Source of the DNA: JAJFUI01 sp039698035 | GTDB taxonomy: Bacteria > Planctomycetota > Planctomycetia > Pirellulales > Thermoguttaceae | Length of the DNA: 64,000 nucleotides | Direction: 5' to 3' | Assembly: GCA_039698035.1 (NCBI GenBank) | Contig: JBDKSW010000015.1 | Span: forward strand, 49,551-113,550 | Shown here: piece by piece, positions 16,777 through 25,223 of the stretch | Layout: each line of letters opens with the position of its first letter | Numbering within the stretch: position 1 is the first letter of the stretch | Translations under genes and position numbers: made by a program | Notes under the pieces: model-generated | The model's database searches: none | Seen by the model: only the letters and a program-made list of their open reading frames with translations | What the model was told of the DNA's origin: nothing

Positions 16777-18141
16777 ATGGGCGTTTCAATGGTCAAGCGT
16801 TGCGTCTTGGTTCTGTGGGTTGGGTCGGCCGTCGCGGCGTTCGGGGCCGATTCGGCCGCCCCATCCGCCGTGAAGGAAACGGCCGCCCAGCGCGACGCCC
16901 GCATGGCTTGGTTCCGCGACGCGAAGTTCGGCCTGTTCATCCACTGGGGCGCGTACTCCGTGCCGGCTGGCGAGTGGAATGGCAAGAAGAACTACGGCGA
17001 GTGGTTCCTTGAACAGACGCACATGCCCGTCTCTCAGTACGAAAAGTTCCGCGACCAGTTCAACCCGGTGCAATTTGACGCTCGGCAGTGGGTCTCGCTG
17101 GCCAAGCAGGCGGGCATGAAATACTTGGTCATCACGAGCAAGCATCACGACGGCTTCGCCATGTTCGATACGAAGCTCACGGACTGGAGCGTCATGGCCA
17201 GCCCGTTCCATCGCGATCCGATGAAGGAGTTGGCTGCCGAATGTCGCCGGCAGGGCATCAAGCTCTGCTTCTACTACTCGATCATGGACTGGCATCATTC
17301 GGCCTACGCGCCGCGCCGAGCGTGGAACGATGTGGCCAAAGCCGCCGGCCAGCCCGACATGGATCGCTACGTCACGTTCATGAAAGGGCAACTCAAGGAA
17401 CTGGTTGCGAACTACGGGCCGCTGGGCATCCTCTGGTTCGACGGCGAATGGGAGCCAACCTGGACCCAGGAACGCGGCAAGGACCTTTACGATTATGTCC
17501 GCGGGCTTCAGCCGGACATCATTGTCAACAATCGCGTGGCGAAAAATCGCCAGGGCATGACGGGGCTGAGCCGGGGAGATCAGATCGTCGGCGACTACGG
17601 CACGCCGGAGCAGGAAGTGCCGGCCAACGGCCTGCCGGGCGTTGACTGGGAATCGTGCATGACGCTGAACGACCACTGGGGCTACAACAAGCACGATCAG
17701 CATTGGAAGTCGTCGGCCCAAGTGATTCGCACGTTGGTCGATGTCGTCAGCAAAGGGGGCAACTACCTGCTGAACGTTGGCCCGACCGCCGAGGGGCTGA
17801 TTCCCGAGGCGAGCGTCGTGCGGCTGCGCGAGGTGGGCCGCTGGACGGGCGTCAACGGCGAGGCACTCTATGGCGCGTCGGCCAGCCCATTTTCCAAAGC
17901 GCCGGCTTGGGGTCGCGTCACCTGCAAGCCCGGCAAGCTCTTTTTGCACGTCTTCGACTGGCCAACCGATGGCAAGCTGGCCGTTCCACGTCCCGAGGGC
18001 CAAGTGGCGAAGGCCTATTTGTTGGCCGATCCCCAGCACGCCGCGCTGAACGTCGAGGATGGGGCCAAGGAACTTCGGGTAACGCTCTCCACGGATCGGC
18101 CCAGCGAGTCGGTGACGGTCGTCGTGTTGGAAATGCGATAG
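16777..18141 (+). CDS. Secreted alpha-L-fucosidase (GH29)
   Basis: 454 residues. AAGGAG (16764-16769) lies seven bases before ATG 16777. A signal peptide is visible (SMVKRCVLVLWVGSAVAAFG, cut near residue 25), so the enzyme is exported. GH29 landmarks are KFGLFIHWGAYSVPAGEW, YLVITSKHHDGFAMFDT, LCFYYSIMDWHH and GILWFDGEWEPTW, the last with the Asp of the nucleophile region. The protein ends with a short beta-domain. It should release L-fucose from glycans by the retaining mechanism. With rhamnulokinase and the oxidoreductase/epimerase genes it argues for growth on fucose- and rhamnose-rich polysaccharides. Confidence 0.93.
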   Translation: MGVSMVKRCVLVLWVGSAVAAFGADSAAPSAVKETAAQRDARMAWFRDAKFGLFIHWGAYSVPAGEWNGKKNYGEWFLEQTHMPVSQYEKFRDQFNPVQFDARQWVSLAKQAGMKYLVITSKHHDGFAMFDTKLTDWSVMASPFHRDPMKELAAECRRQGIKLCFYYSIMDWHHSAYAPRRAWNDVAKAAGQPDMDRYVTFMKGQLKELVANYGPLGILWFDGEWEPTWTQERGKDLYDYVRGLQPDIIVNNRVAKNRQGMTGLSRGDQIVGDYGTPEQEVPANGLPGVDWESCMTLNDHWGYNKHDQHWKSSAQVIRTLVDVVSKGGNYLLNVGPTAEGLIPEASVVRLREVGRWTGVNGEALYGASASPFSKAPAWGRVTCKPGKLFLHVFDWPTDGKLAVPRPEGQVAKAYLLADPQHAALNVEDGAKELRVTLSTDRPSESVTVVVLEMR

Positions 18142-18267
18142 CGACCCGGCATCGCGTCGCCGCGGCGCCGCAAAACGGTCGGCCACAATCGCTGGCGGCC
18201 GGGTGTCGCCACCTCTCTGCGCCACGCGGTGAGGGGTGCGCCCACCTGGAAACACGGCGTTTCAGCG

Positions 18268-18296
18268 TTGTGACGTTCGGTGGGAGTTGCTAGAAT
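18268..18296 (+). promoter_or_regulatory. Candidate promoter for the radical SAM gene
   Basis: TTGTGA (18268-18273), 17 bases, TAGAAT (18291-18296), about 105 bases before ATG 18401. The leader contains a small GGCGG-CTAA-CCGCC hairpin. Confidence 0.45.
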
Positions 18297-18400
18297 GTCG
18301 CCCGGCAACAATGGGGGTGTGGAAGCCAAACGGGCCACGGCGGCTAACCGCCAGTCATGGCGTCGTCCTTCAAGTGGCGGCAACCGGAGAATCAAGCAGC

Positions 18401-19801
18401 ATGTATCGCCACGTCCTATGCGTTTATCCCTACCCTCGCACTCAAAGTTCCAAGACGTCTTTCCCGCCGCTGGGCTTGGAATACATCGCCGCCGCGTTGC
18501 GTCCCTACACCGAGACGATGGATGTCGTCAACTTCCGGCACGAACGCAAGCCGAGCAGCTTGCCCTTTCTGAGGCCGGAAACCGATCTGGTCTGCTATTC
18601 GATCAACTGGCGATCCGACCTCGATCTGATTCGGCGTGACATCGACTCGCTGCCGCCCGGCATCACGACAATCATCGGCGGTCGGACGGCCACCGAGGAC
18701 CCGCAGTACTGGTTCGATCGGTGTCCCAATGTCGATGCGGTCGTTTGCGGCGACGGCGAAGAGGCCATTGCCGAGTTGGCCTCCGGCCGCTCTTGGTCGG
18801 AGATTGCCGGCCTGGTGCGCCGCGGCGAAGACGGCCAACTGGTGTTCAACCCGCCGAGGGCCAACGCGCCGCTGGACGACAATCTGATGCCAGCCCGCGA
18901 CCTGCGGCGGCATCCCTACTACCTGACGAGCAAGGGGGTCAGCACGGGCATCCAGATCGACCAGATTACGGGGTCGCGGGGCTGTCCGTTCAACTGCAAG
19001 TTTTGCAGTTTTTCGATCAACCCATGGGGCGTCAAGCGGCGCTGGGCGGCCAGATCGCCCGAATCGATCGTGCGCGAGATCGAGCAGATCGACGCCGACC
19101 TGGTGATGTTTGTGGACGACGTGTTCACGCATCAGCCGGAGCGGGTGCTGGCGATCTGCGACCTGCTGATCGCCAAGAAGATTCGCAAGCACTATATCAT
19201 CAACGCTCGGTTGGAGATCGCCGATCGGCCGGACGTCATTCGCCGCATGGAGGAGGCCGGATTCCTCGCGCTCCTCGTGGGCGTCGAGTCCACCCAGGAC
19301 GCAACCCTCAAGTCGATGGGCAAGGGGTTCACGGTCGAGCAGGTTCGGCGGCGGTTCGAGGTGCTCCGCAAGTCGAAGATGATCATCAACGCCTACTTCA
19401 TCGTGGGCAACATCGGCGAGACCGAGGAGCAGATGCTTTCGACGGCCTCGTTCGCTCGATCGCTGGGCGTCGATCTCATTCACGTTTCGAGGTTGCGGAG
19501 CGAGGCTCACTCGGGCCTGAAAGACCTGGTCAAGCAGACCCCTGGCTACCACATCGACGAGGAAGGCTTCGTCTATAGCGACCAGTGTTCGGCCCAACGC
19601 ATTGCGCAGATGCGGAAGGAGATCGACCGAAAGTTCCACACGCCGCGGCACATTGCCCACGTGCTGATTAAGTTGTGGCGCCGCCTGACGTGGCGCGTCA
19701 AGGCCCGGGCGATGCTGTCCATCCCCGTCTTCCTGACGCTGCTGGTGATTACGCAGACCCGGCGGAAACTGACCAAGTGGCTGGCCAAGCGGGCCAGTTG
19801 A
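18401..19801 (+). CDS. B12-binding-domain radical SAM protein
   Basis: 466 residues from ATG 18401. The N-terminal part (about 1-140, with FPPLGLEYIAAALRP and IIGGRTATEDP) is a cobalamin-binding-type Rossmann domain. It is followed by the radical SAM core with the 4Fe-4S motif GCPFNCKFC (C195, C199, C202) and FVDDVFTHQPERVLAICDLL. The C-terminal end has basic, hydrophobic helices that may bind the membrane. Family members methylate or rearrange unactivated carbons in lipids, hopanoids, cofactors or natural products. No partner gene betrays the substrate. Confidence 0.85.
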   Translation: MYRHVLCVYPYPRTQSSKTSFPPLGLEYIAAALRPYTETMDVVNFRHERKPSSLPFLRPETDLVCYSINWRSDLDLIRRDIDSLPPGITTIIGGRTATEDPQYWFDRCPNVDAVVCGDGEEAIAELASGRSWSEIAGLVRRGEDGQLVFNPPRANAPLDDNLMPARDLRRHPYYLTSKGVSTGIQIDQITGSRGCPFNCKFCSFSINPWGVKRRWAARSPESIVREIEQIDADLVMFVDDVFTHQPERVLAICDLLIAKKIRKHYIINARLEIADRPDVIRRMEEAGFLALLVGVESTQDATLKSMGKGFTVEQVRRRFEVLRKSKMIINAYFIVGNIGETEEQMLSTASFARSLGVDLIHVSRLRSEAHSGLKDLVKQTPGYHIDEEGFVYSDQCSAQRIAQMRKEIDRKFHTPRHIAHVLIKLWRRLTWRVKARAMLSIPVFLTLLVITQTRRKLTKWLAKRAS

Positions 19802-19917
19802 GGGTCACCCGCGATTGCCCGGACGCCCCCATGTTCTGCGGCGTACTCAGGGATGTCTTGGCCAGGTCGGAAGACTTCTTGCCGTTATTGACCTTTGGCC
19901 GTGGGAGCCATGTTCCG

Positions 19918-21252
19918 ATGATTCGCCATTTGCGATGGTTAACGCTGTTGGTGCTTCTGGTTTGGACGCTGCCGGCATTGAGCACCCCGCGGCAGGCGGC
20001 CGACAAGCCGGCGCAGGCCGACTATGAACTGTTCAAGCTGCTGGCCGACACGATCGACGAGGTCGAGCGCAACTATGTCACCGAAGTGGATCGTCGCGAG
20101 CTAATCGAGGCGGCCGTCCGTGGCGTCCTTGGTAAACTCGATCCGCATTCGAGCTACATCGGACCGGACGAGATCCAACGATTTCGCGCCGGCATCGAAA
20201 GCCAGTTTGGCGGCATCGGCATTCAGATCGCCATCGACGACGGGCAGCTCATGGTCCTGAGCCCGATCTTTGGAACGCCTGCCTATCGAGCTGGAATCCT
20301 GGCCGGCGACCGCATTTTGGAAATCGACGGAAAGCCGACCGACGGGCTGACCATCGACGACGCCGTTAAGCTGCTCAAGGGAGATGAAGGGGCCGCGGTC
20401 ACGCTGACGATCCTTCACGCGGCAAAGGACGCGAAGGAGAAAGTGACGCTCAAGCGAGAAAAAATCCACGTCGACACCGTGCTGGGCGACCGGCGACAGC
20501 CGGATGGCCGTTGGGAATACATGTTGGATCCGAAGCGGCGCCTCGGCTACGTCCGGCTCTCGGCATTCAGCCGCGATACGGCCGCGCAGCTTCGCGGTGT
20601 CCTGGAACGCCTGAAAGCAGATGGCCTGCGCGGCCTGATCCTGGACTTGCGATACAACCCCGGCGGGCTGCTGACCGCGGCGGTCGATGTCAGCGACTTG
20701 TTCGTCTCCGAGGGCCGCATCGTCAGCACCGAGGGCCGCAACAGCCCGGCGCGCGTCTGGACGGCGCACCAGGAGGGCACGTTCGAGCGATTTCCAATGG
20801 TCGTGCTGGTGAACCGCTTCAGCGCCAGTTCCAGCGAGATCGTCGCCGCCTGTTTGCAGGATCACCAGCGGGCCCTGATTGTCGGCGAACGAACGTGGGG
20901 CAAAGGGAGCGTCCAAAACCTCATCAACCTGGAAGGCGGCCGCAGCGCGCTGAAGTTGACCACGGCCAGCTACCGTCGGCCGAGCGGCAAGAACATCCAC
21001 CGCTTCCCCGACGCCAAGCCGAGTGACGAGTGGGGCGTCACGCCGGACAAGGGTTACCGCATCGATCTCGGCGAGGCTGAGATGTTGGCGCTGCTCGAAT
21101 CGCGACGGCATCGCGACATCTTGCAGCCGGCGTCTGCGGCGACAGCCTCCGACCGCAACGGCTCGCAAGCGAAGCAGCCCGCGGCGTCTCAGGACCGGCA
21201 GTTGCAGGCTGCGTTGAAATACCTGGAGGCGGAGCTGGCCAAGGCTCGCTAA
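19918..21252 (+). CDS. ctpA: S41-family C-terminal processing protease with PDZ domain
   Basis: 444 residues. The start MIRHLRWLTLLVLLVWTLP (ATG 19918, GGGAG upstream) gives a signal peptide or anchor. Then come a cap helix region, a PDZ domain (about 95-180, FGGIGIQIAIDDGQLMVLSP) and the S41 catalytic domain. The Ser-Lys dyad is S304 in FSASSSE and K329 in GERTWGKGSVQN, at the usual 25-residue spacing. It should cleave periplasmic protein tails. It follows the radical SAM gene by 116 bases on the same strand. Confidence 0.9.
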   Translation: MIRHLRWLTLLVLLVWTLPALSTPRQAADKPAQADYELFKLLADTIDEVERNYVTEVDRRELIEAAVRGVLGKLDPHSSYIGPDEIQRFRAGIESQFGGIGIQIAIDDGQLMVLSPIFGTPAYRAGILAGDRILEIDGKPTDGLTIDDAVKLLKGDEGAAVTLTILHAAKDAKEKVTLKREKIHVDTVLGDRRQPDGRWEYMLDPKRRLGYVRLSAFSRDTAAQLRGVLERLKADGLRGLILDLRYNPGGLLTAAVDVSDLFVSEGRIVSTEGRNSPARVWTAHQEGTFERFPMVVLVNRFSASSSEIVAACLQDHQRALIVGERTWGKGSVQNLINLEGGRSALKLTTASYRRPSGKNIHRFPDAKPSDEWGVTPDKGYRIDLGEAEMLALLESRRHRDILQPASAATASDRNGSQAKQPAASQDRQLQAALKYLEAELAKAR

Positions 21253-21279
21253 ACGCCGGCGCACGACCGACTTTGCCGG

Positions 21280-22566
21280 TCAGGTTGTCCGCTGCCGCAT
21301 AGCCTTGTCGGAGATGTCCTTGCGGCACCAAGCGCCAGACCAGCGGATGCACTTGACGGCTCGATAGGCGTTGAGCTTCGCTTTGGGAATGCTGTCGCCG
21401 AGGGCCGTGACGGTAAGCACTCGGCCGCCGTTGGTCACGATGTGGCCGTTGGACATGGCCGTGCCGGCGTGAAAGACTTTGACGTCGGGCAGGATGTCGG
21501 CGTCGCCGAGGCCGCGAATCGGGTGGCCCTTGGTGTAATGCGCCGGATAGCCTTGGCTGGCCATGACGACGCAGACTGCGGGACGCGGGTCCCAGTCCAA
21601 CGGGCCAAGCTGATCAAGCCGCCCCTCAATGGTCGCTTCCAGGATGTCGACCAGGTCCGTGCGGAGCCGCATCAGAAGCGGCTGGCATTCCGGGTCGCCG
21701 AACCGAACGTTGAACTCGAGCACCTTCGGGCCTTGCTTGGTCATCATCAGGCCCGCGTAAAGGACGCCGCGGAATGGGCGGCGGTCGCGCTTCATCGCAT
21801 GGACCGTCGGCACCAGGACGTGTTCCTCGATCCAATGCAGCGTGTCGTCGTCGACCAACGGGGCCGGGCAATAGGCGCCCATGCCGCCCGTGTTGGGCCC
21901 CGTGTCGCCGTCGAAGGCCGCTTTGTGATCCTGGGCCGGGTGGAGCGTGAGGATTGTTTGGCCGTCGGTGATGGCCAGCACGCTGGCCTCTTGGCCGTCG
22001 AGTCGCTCTTCGATGACCAGTCGGTCGCCGGCGTTGCCGAACGTTTTTTCGTGGGCGATCTGCTTGACCGCTTGCAGGGCCTCCTCACGATTCGCGCAGA
22101 CGACAACGCCCTTGCCGGCGGCCAGACCATCGGCCTTGACCACGACCGGCACGTCTTCGCGGTCATTGAGATACTTCAAGGCGTGTTCGGGATTGCTGAA
22201 CGTCTGGTAGTCGGCCGTGGGCACGTCGGCGTGGCGAAGCAGGTCCTTGCAGAAAACCTTGCTGGCCTCCAGTTCGGCGGCGGAACGACGCGGTCCGAAC
22301 GCGCGCAGCCCGGCCTCCTCGAACGCATCGACGATGCCGGCGGCCAGCGGGCCTTCGGGACCCACGACGCAGAGTCCTACATCGTTCTCTTTGGCGAAGC
22401 GGACCAGCGCGGGGATGTCGTGTGCGGCGATGGGAACGTTTTCGCCGTCGAAATCGGTTCCCGCATTGCCGGGAGCCACAAAGACGCGATCGGCGCGCGG
22501 GCTTTGGGTGATTTTCCACGCCAGGGCGTGCTCTCGCCCCCCGTTGCCGACAACCAGAATGTTCAT
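21280..22566 (-). CDS. purD: Phosphoribosylamine-glycine ligase (GARS)
   Basis: 428 residues, full family length, from ATG 22566. The start MNILVVGNGGREHALAWKI is diagnostic. The ATP-grasp domain shows VVVKADGLAAGKGVVVC, and FNVRFGDPECQPLL carries the metal-binding Glu and Asn region. It catalyses ATP-dependent joining of glycine to 5-phosphoribosylamine, the second step of purine synthesis, in the cytoplasm. It is convergent with the S41 protease gene (27-base gap) and isolated from other pur genes. The C-terminus carries an extra basic tail. Confidence 0.97.
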   Translation of the reverse strand: MNILVVGNGGREHALAWKITQSPRADRVFVAPGNAGTDFDGENVPIAAHDIPALVRFAKENDVGLCVVGPEGPLAAGIVDAFEEAGLRAFGPRRSAAELEASKVFCKDLLRHADVPTADYQTFSNPEHALKYLNDREDVPVVVKADGLAAGKGVVVCANREEALQAVKQIAHEKTFGNAGDRLVIEERLDGQEASVLAITDGQTILTLHPAQDHKAAFDGDTGPNTGGMGAYCPAPLVDDDTLHWIEEHVLVPTVHAMKRDRRPFRGVLYAGLMMTKQGPKVLEFNVRFGDPECQPLLMRLRTDLVDILEATIEGRLDQLGPLDWDPRPAVCVVMASQGYPAHYTKGHPIRGLGDADILPDVKVFHAGTAMSNGHIVTNGGRVLTVTALGDSIPKAKLNAYRAVKCIRWSGAWCRKDISDKAMRQRTT

Positions 22567-22769
22567 GCGATAACCTGCTCTCTGCCGAGAAAACCCAAAC
22601 ATCATTGTAGTGGCGCGAAGGGGCGTCGAAAAGGGAGTCTGCCCTTGCTAGGGGGTATTTGGCCGGCAGGGCTCGCGGGCAACGCCGGCCCGGCGTCCCA
22701 TTGCGTGTTAGTGTTCTTAATGGTCGAATCGATTGCAGGATGGCGGTTGGCCCCAAGAAAAAAGCTGAC

Positions 22770-24011
22770 ATGATGAACGCGATTCTTTCCATCCCAGTGA
22801 CGGCGCGCTTGACGCTCGCGTTCGTCTTGGGGGCGTGCGTCGGGTCGGCAGCCAACTGGGCTATCTATTGGCTGGCTTGGAATCGGAGACCCATCAGCCC
22901 CTGGTCGCCGCCGGACGCTTCGGCCCCGCCGCGTCGAATTGCGGATCGGCTGCCCATCTTGGGATGGCTCGGATTGCGGCGCGAGTCGACGTTGCACGGC
23001 CCTGGGTTTTGGATCCGTCCCATGCTTGTGGAAGTGCTGACCGGCGCCGGGTTGGCCGCGCTGTACTGGTGGGAGACCGTGGCCGGCGGACTGATTCCGC
23101 GGGGCGTCGGCTGGCTTCTGGCGCCGAACTATCAGCCGATGCTCCACCTGGAGTTCTTCGCCCACAGCATTCTGATTGGACTGATGCTGGCGGCGTCGGT
23201 GATCGACATGGACGAGAAGATCATTCCCGACCCGATCACCGTGGCCGGCACACTGGCCGGACTCATGATGGCCGCGCTTTGGCCCATCTCGCTGCTGCCC
23301 GAGGTTACGCCGGTCACGTTCCTGCGACTCAGTGCGCCCAATCCGTGGCCGGCGTGGCTTCAGGGACGGCCCGAGATCGGATCGCTGGCCGTTGGGCTCG
23401 GCTGCTGGTGGCTTTGGTGCGTCGCCATTCTGCCGCGATCCTGGTATGGACGCCACGGCTGGGGCCGGGCGGTGCGGCTCTGCGCCGCCAGACTTCGACG
23501 CGATCCGACGACGTACCGCATTTTGCGGATGGCCGTTTTCGGTTCGCTGGTCGTTCTGCTCGTCTGGCACCGGGCTGGCGACAACTGGCAGGGGCTGCTC
23601 AGCTCATTGGTCGGCATGGCGGCCGGCGGCGGCATGATCTGGCTCGTGCGCGTCATCGGGGCCGTGACGCTTGGCCGCGAAGCGATGGGCTTTGGCGACG
23701 TGACGCTTATGGCCATGATCGGCGCCATGCTGGGTTGGCAGCCTTGCCTGCTCATCTTCTTTCTGGCCCCGGTCGCGGGACTCGTCGTGGGCGTCCTTCG
23801 CCTGATCTTTCTCAGGGACCGGGAAATTCCCTATGGACCGTTTCTCTGTCTCGCCACGCTCTGTGTGCTCGTCCTCTGGGGCCCCGTGTGGGTCTGGAGC
23901 GAGCCGTTTTTCGCTCTGGGCGGGCTGGTGCCCGTCACCATGCTTTGCTGCCTGGGGCTGATGGGCGTCATGCTCGGCCTCTGGCGTCTGATTCTCGCGG
24001 TGTTTCGATGA
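22770..24011 (+). CDS. pilD: Prepilin peptidase (A24 family), membrane
   Basis: 413 residues from ATG 22770 (22773 or 22740 also possible; none has a clear ribosome-binding site). It is a multi-helix membrane protein. The two aspartate motifs of A24 peptidases are present: ASVIDMDEKIIPDPITV and AMGFGDVTLMAMIGAMLGW (GxGD). The N-terminal helix ends GACVGSAANWAIYWLAW, matching the first helix of PilD/TadV proteins, but the Cys-rich zinc loop is absent. A long insertion (about 190-280) separates the two catalytic halves. It would cleave and perhaps methylate type IV pilin-like leader peptides. No pilin is next to it. Confidence 0.87.
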   Translation: MMNAILSIPVTARLTLAFVLGACVGSAANWAIYWLAWNRRPISPWSPPDASAPPRRIADRLPILGWLGLRRESTLHGPGFWIRPMLVEVLTGAGLAALYWWETVAGGLIPRGVGWLLAPNYQPMLHLEFFAHSILIGLMLAASVIDMDEKIIPDPITVAGTLAGLMMAALWPISLLPEVTPVTFLRLSAPNPWPAWLQGRPEIGSLAVGLGCWWLWCVAILPRSWYGRHGWGRAVRLCAARLRRDPTTYRILRMAVFGSLVVLLVWHRAGDNWQGLLSSLVGMAAGGGMIWLVRVIGAVTLGREAMGFGDVTLMAMIGAMLGWQPCLLIFFLAPVAGLVVGVLRLIFLRDREIPYGPFLCLATLCVLVLWGPVWVWSEPFFALGGLVPVTMLCCLGLMGVMLGLWRLILAVFR

Positions 24012-24012
24012 T

Positions 24013-24041
24013 TTGACTTCGCCGCGCGCGCTCCGTATGAT
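24013..24041 (+). promoter_or_regulatory. Strong promoter for the small antitoxin-like gene
   Basis: TTGACT (24013-24018), exactly 17 bases, TATGAT (24036-24041). Transcription would start about 30 bases before ATG 24080. It begins two bases after the stop of the prepilin peptidase gene. Confidence 0.55.
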
Positions 24042-24079
24042 CCCATCGTAGTTTTGGGAGCTCATGAAGGAGCGACATC

Positions 24080-24277
24080 ATGCTGGTTGTTCGAGGGACC
24101 TACGACGGCCGGGAATTCCGAATCCCCGATGACGCCAAGGATGTCCTTCCGTGCCGGGTGATTGTTCTGTTCGAGGACGACGAGCCGCCCATCGACGGCG
24201 GCTGGCTTGGCATCCAGGAACGGGCGTTGGCCGACGTCTGGGACGACGAGGAACAGGCCGTTTTTAGCAAGCTGTAG
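24080..24277 (+). CDS. Small antitoxin-like protein, no toxin partner seen
   Basis: 65 residues, acidic, with AAGGAG just upstream of ATG 24080. The beginning MLVVRGTYDGREFRIPDDAK is a short beta-rich unit as in AbrB/DUF104-like proteins. The end ALADVWDDEEQAVFSKL resembles the C-terminal tail of many antitoxins that bind VapC/PemK-like toxins (the pattern L-x-x-hWD-N/D-E-E-D). No toxin-sized gene lies on either side: upstream is the prepilin peptidase, downstream the convergent larE 7 bases away. It may be an orphan antitoxin or a regulator of unknown role. Confidence 0.55.
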   Translation: MLVVRGTYDGREFRIPDDAKDVLPCRVIVLFEDDEPPIDGGWLGIQERALADVWDDEEQAVFSKL

Positions 24278-24284
24278 TCGCGAG

Positions 24285-25112
24285 CTAGACGTCGCCGAGC
24301 ATGGCGTTCATGCTGCCGCTGCGGAAGCCGTCGAGGTCGAGCGCGACGTACTTGAAGCCCAGCGCGCGAAGATGCTCGGCCACCTCGTCGCGCAGCTTGG
24401 AATCGGCCAACCGCGGCAATTGATCTCGTGGGACTTCGATGCGAGCCATGACGCCTTCGTGGTAGCGGACTCGCAGCGGCTGGAACCCTCGCTCGCGCAA
24501 GAACTGCTCGGCGCGATCGATCATCCGCAAACGCTCGGCCGTGATGCGTTGTCCGTAAGCGATGCGGCTGCTCAGACAGGGCGTGGCCGGTTTGTTGTGG
24601 ATGGGAAGTTGCCAGGCCACGGCCAGACGCCTTAGCTCGGCCTTTGTCAGTCCGCACTCGGCCAGCGGGCTGCGGACGTTGCGCTCGCGCAGGGCTCGCA
24701 TGCCGGGGCGATAGTCGCTCTGGTCGTCCACGTTGCTGCCATCGACGACGACGGCCGCGTCCAGCCGCTTGGCGATTTCCTCGACCCGGGCGAAGACCTC
24801 CAGCTTGCAGCGGTAGCAGCGGTCGGGCCCGTTGGCCGCGTAGGCCGCGTTGGACAGTTCGTCGGTGGCGACTGTTTCGTGCCGAATGCCAATCTGCCGG
24901 GCCAACGCCTCGGCCTCGGCCAACTCGCCGGTCGCCATGCTTGCGCTGAAGCCCGTGACGGCGACCGCCCGATCGCCCAATGCGAGCTGGGCCGCCTTGG
25001 CCAGCACCGCGCTGTCCAGTCCGCCCGAGAACGCCACGGCGCACGAGCCAAAGCCGCGCAGCAGTTCGAGCAACCTGTCGCGCTTTTCGGCAAGTTCTGG
25101 CGGAAGTCGCAT
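24285..25112 (-). CDS. larE: ATP-dependent sacrificial sulfur transferase LarE (3-Cys type)
   Basis: 275 residues. The PP-loop SGGLDS (29-34) is followed by GPDRCYRCKLEVF and HNKPATPCLSSRIAYG. The last cysteine (C179) corresponds to the sulfur-donating Cys of LarE. C99 and C102 form a CxxC pair, so the protein has the three-cysteine set reported to hold a 4Fe-4S cluster in some LarE proteins. LarE makes the pincer-nickel cofactor of lactate racemase and relatives. No larA, larB or larC is in the window. Confidence 0.9.
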   Translation of the reverse strand: MRLPPELAEKRDRLLELLRGFGSCAVAFSGGLDSAVLAKAAQLALGDRAVAVTGFSASMATGELAEAEALARQIGIRHETVATDELSNAAYAANGPDRCYRCKLEVFARVEEIAKRLDAAVVVDGSNVDDQSDYRPGMRALRERNVRSPLAECGLTKAELRRLAVAWQLPIHNKPATPCLSSRIAYGQRITAERLRMIDRAEQFLRERGFQPLRVRYHEGVMARIEVPRDQLPRLADSKLRDEVAEHLRALGFKYVALDLDGFRSGSMNAMLGDV

Positions 25113-25223
25113 GAGAAACGGAAGCGGTCAGCCGTCAGTTTCCAGCCATCGGACCAGCCATGATCGGCGGACAGCGCCCATGCGGATCGCCGCATTCAAG
25201 AGCAGACCGCTGAAAGCCAGCCT

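Noticed and set aside
16786..18255. 489-codon open frame on the minus strand
   Set aside because: Antisense to the GH29 gene; no start signal or family pattern.
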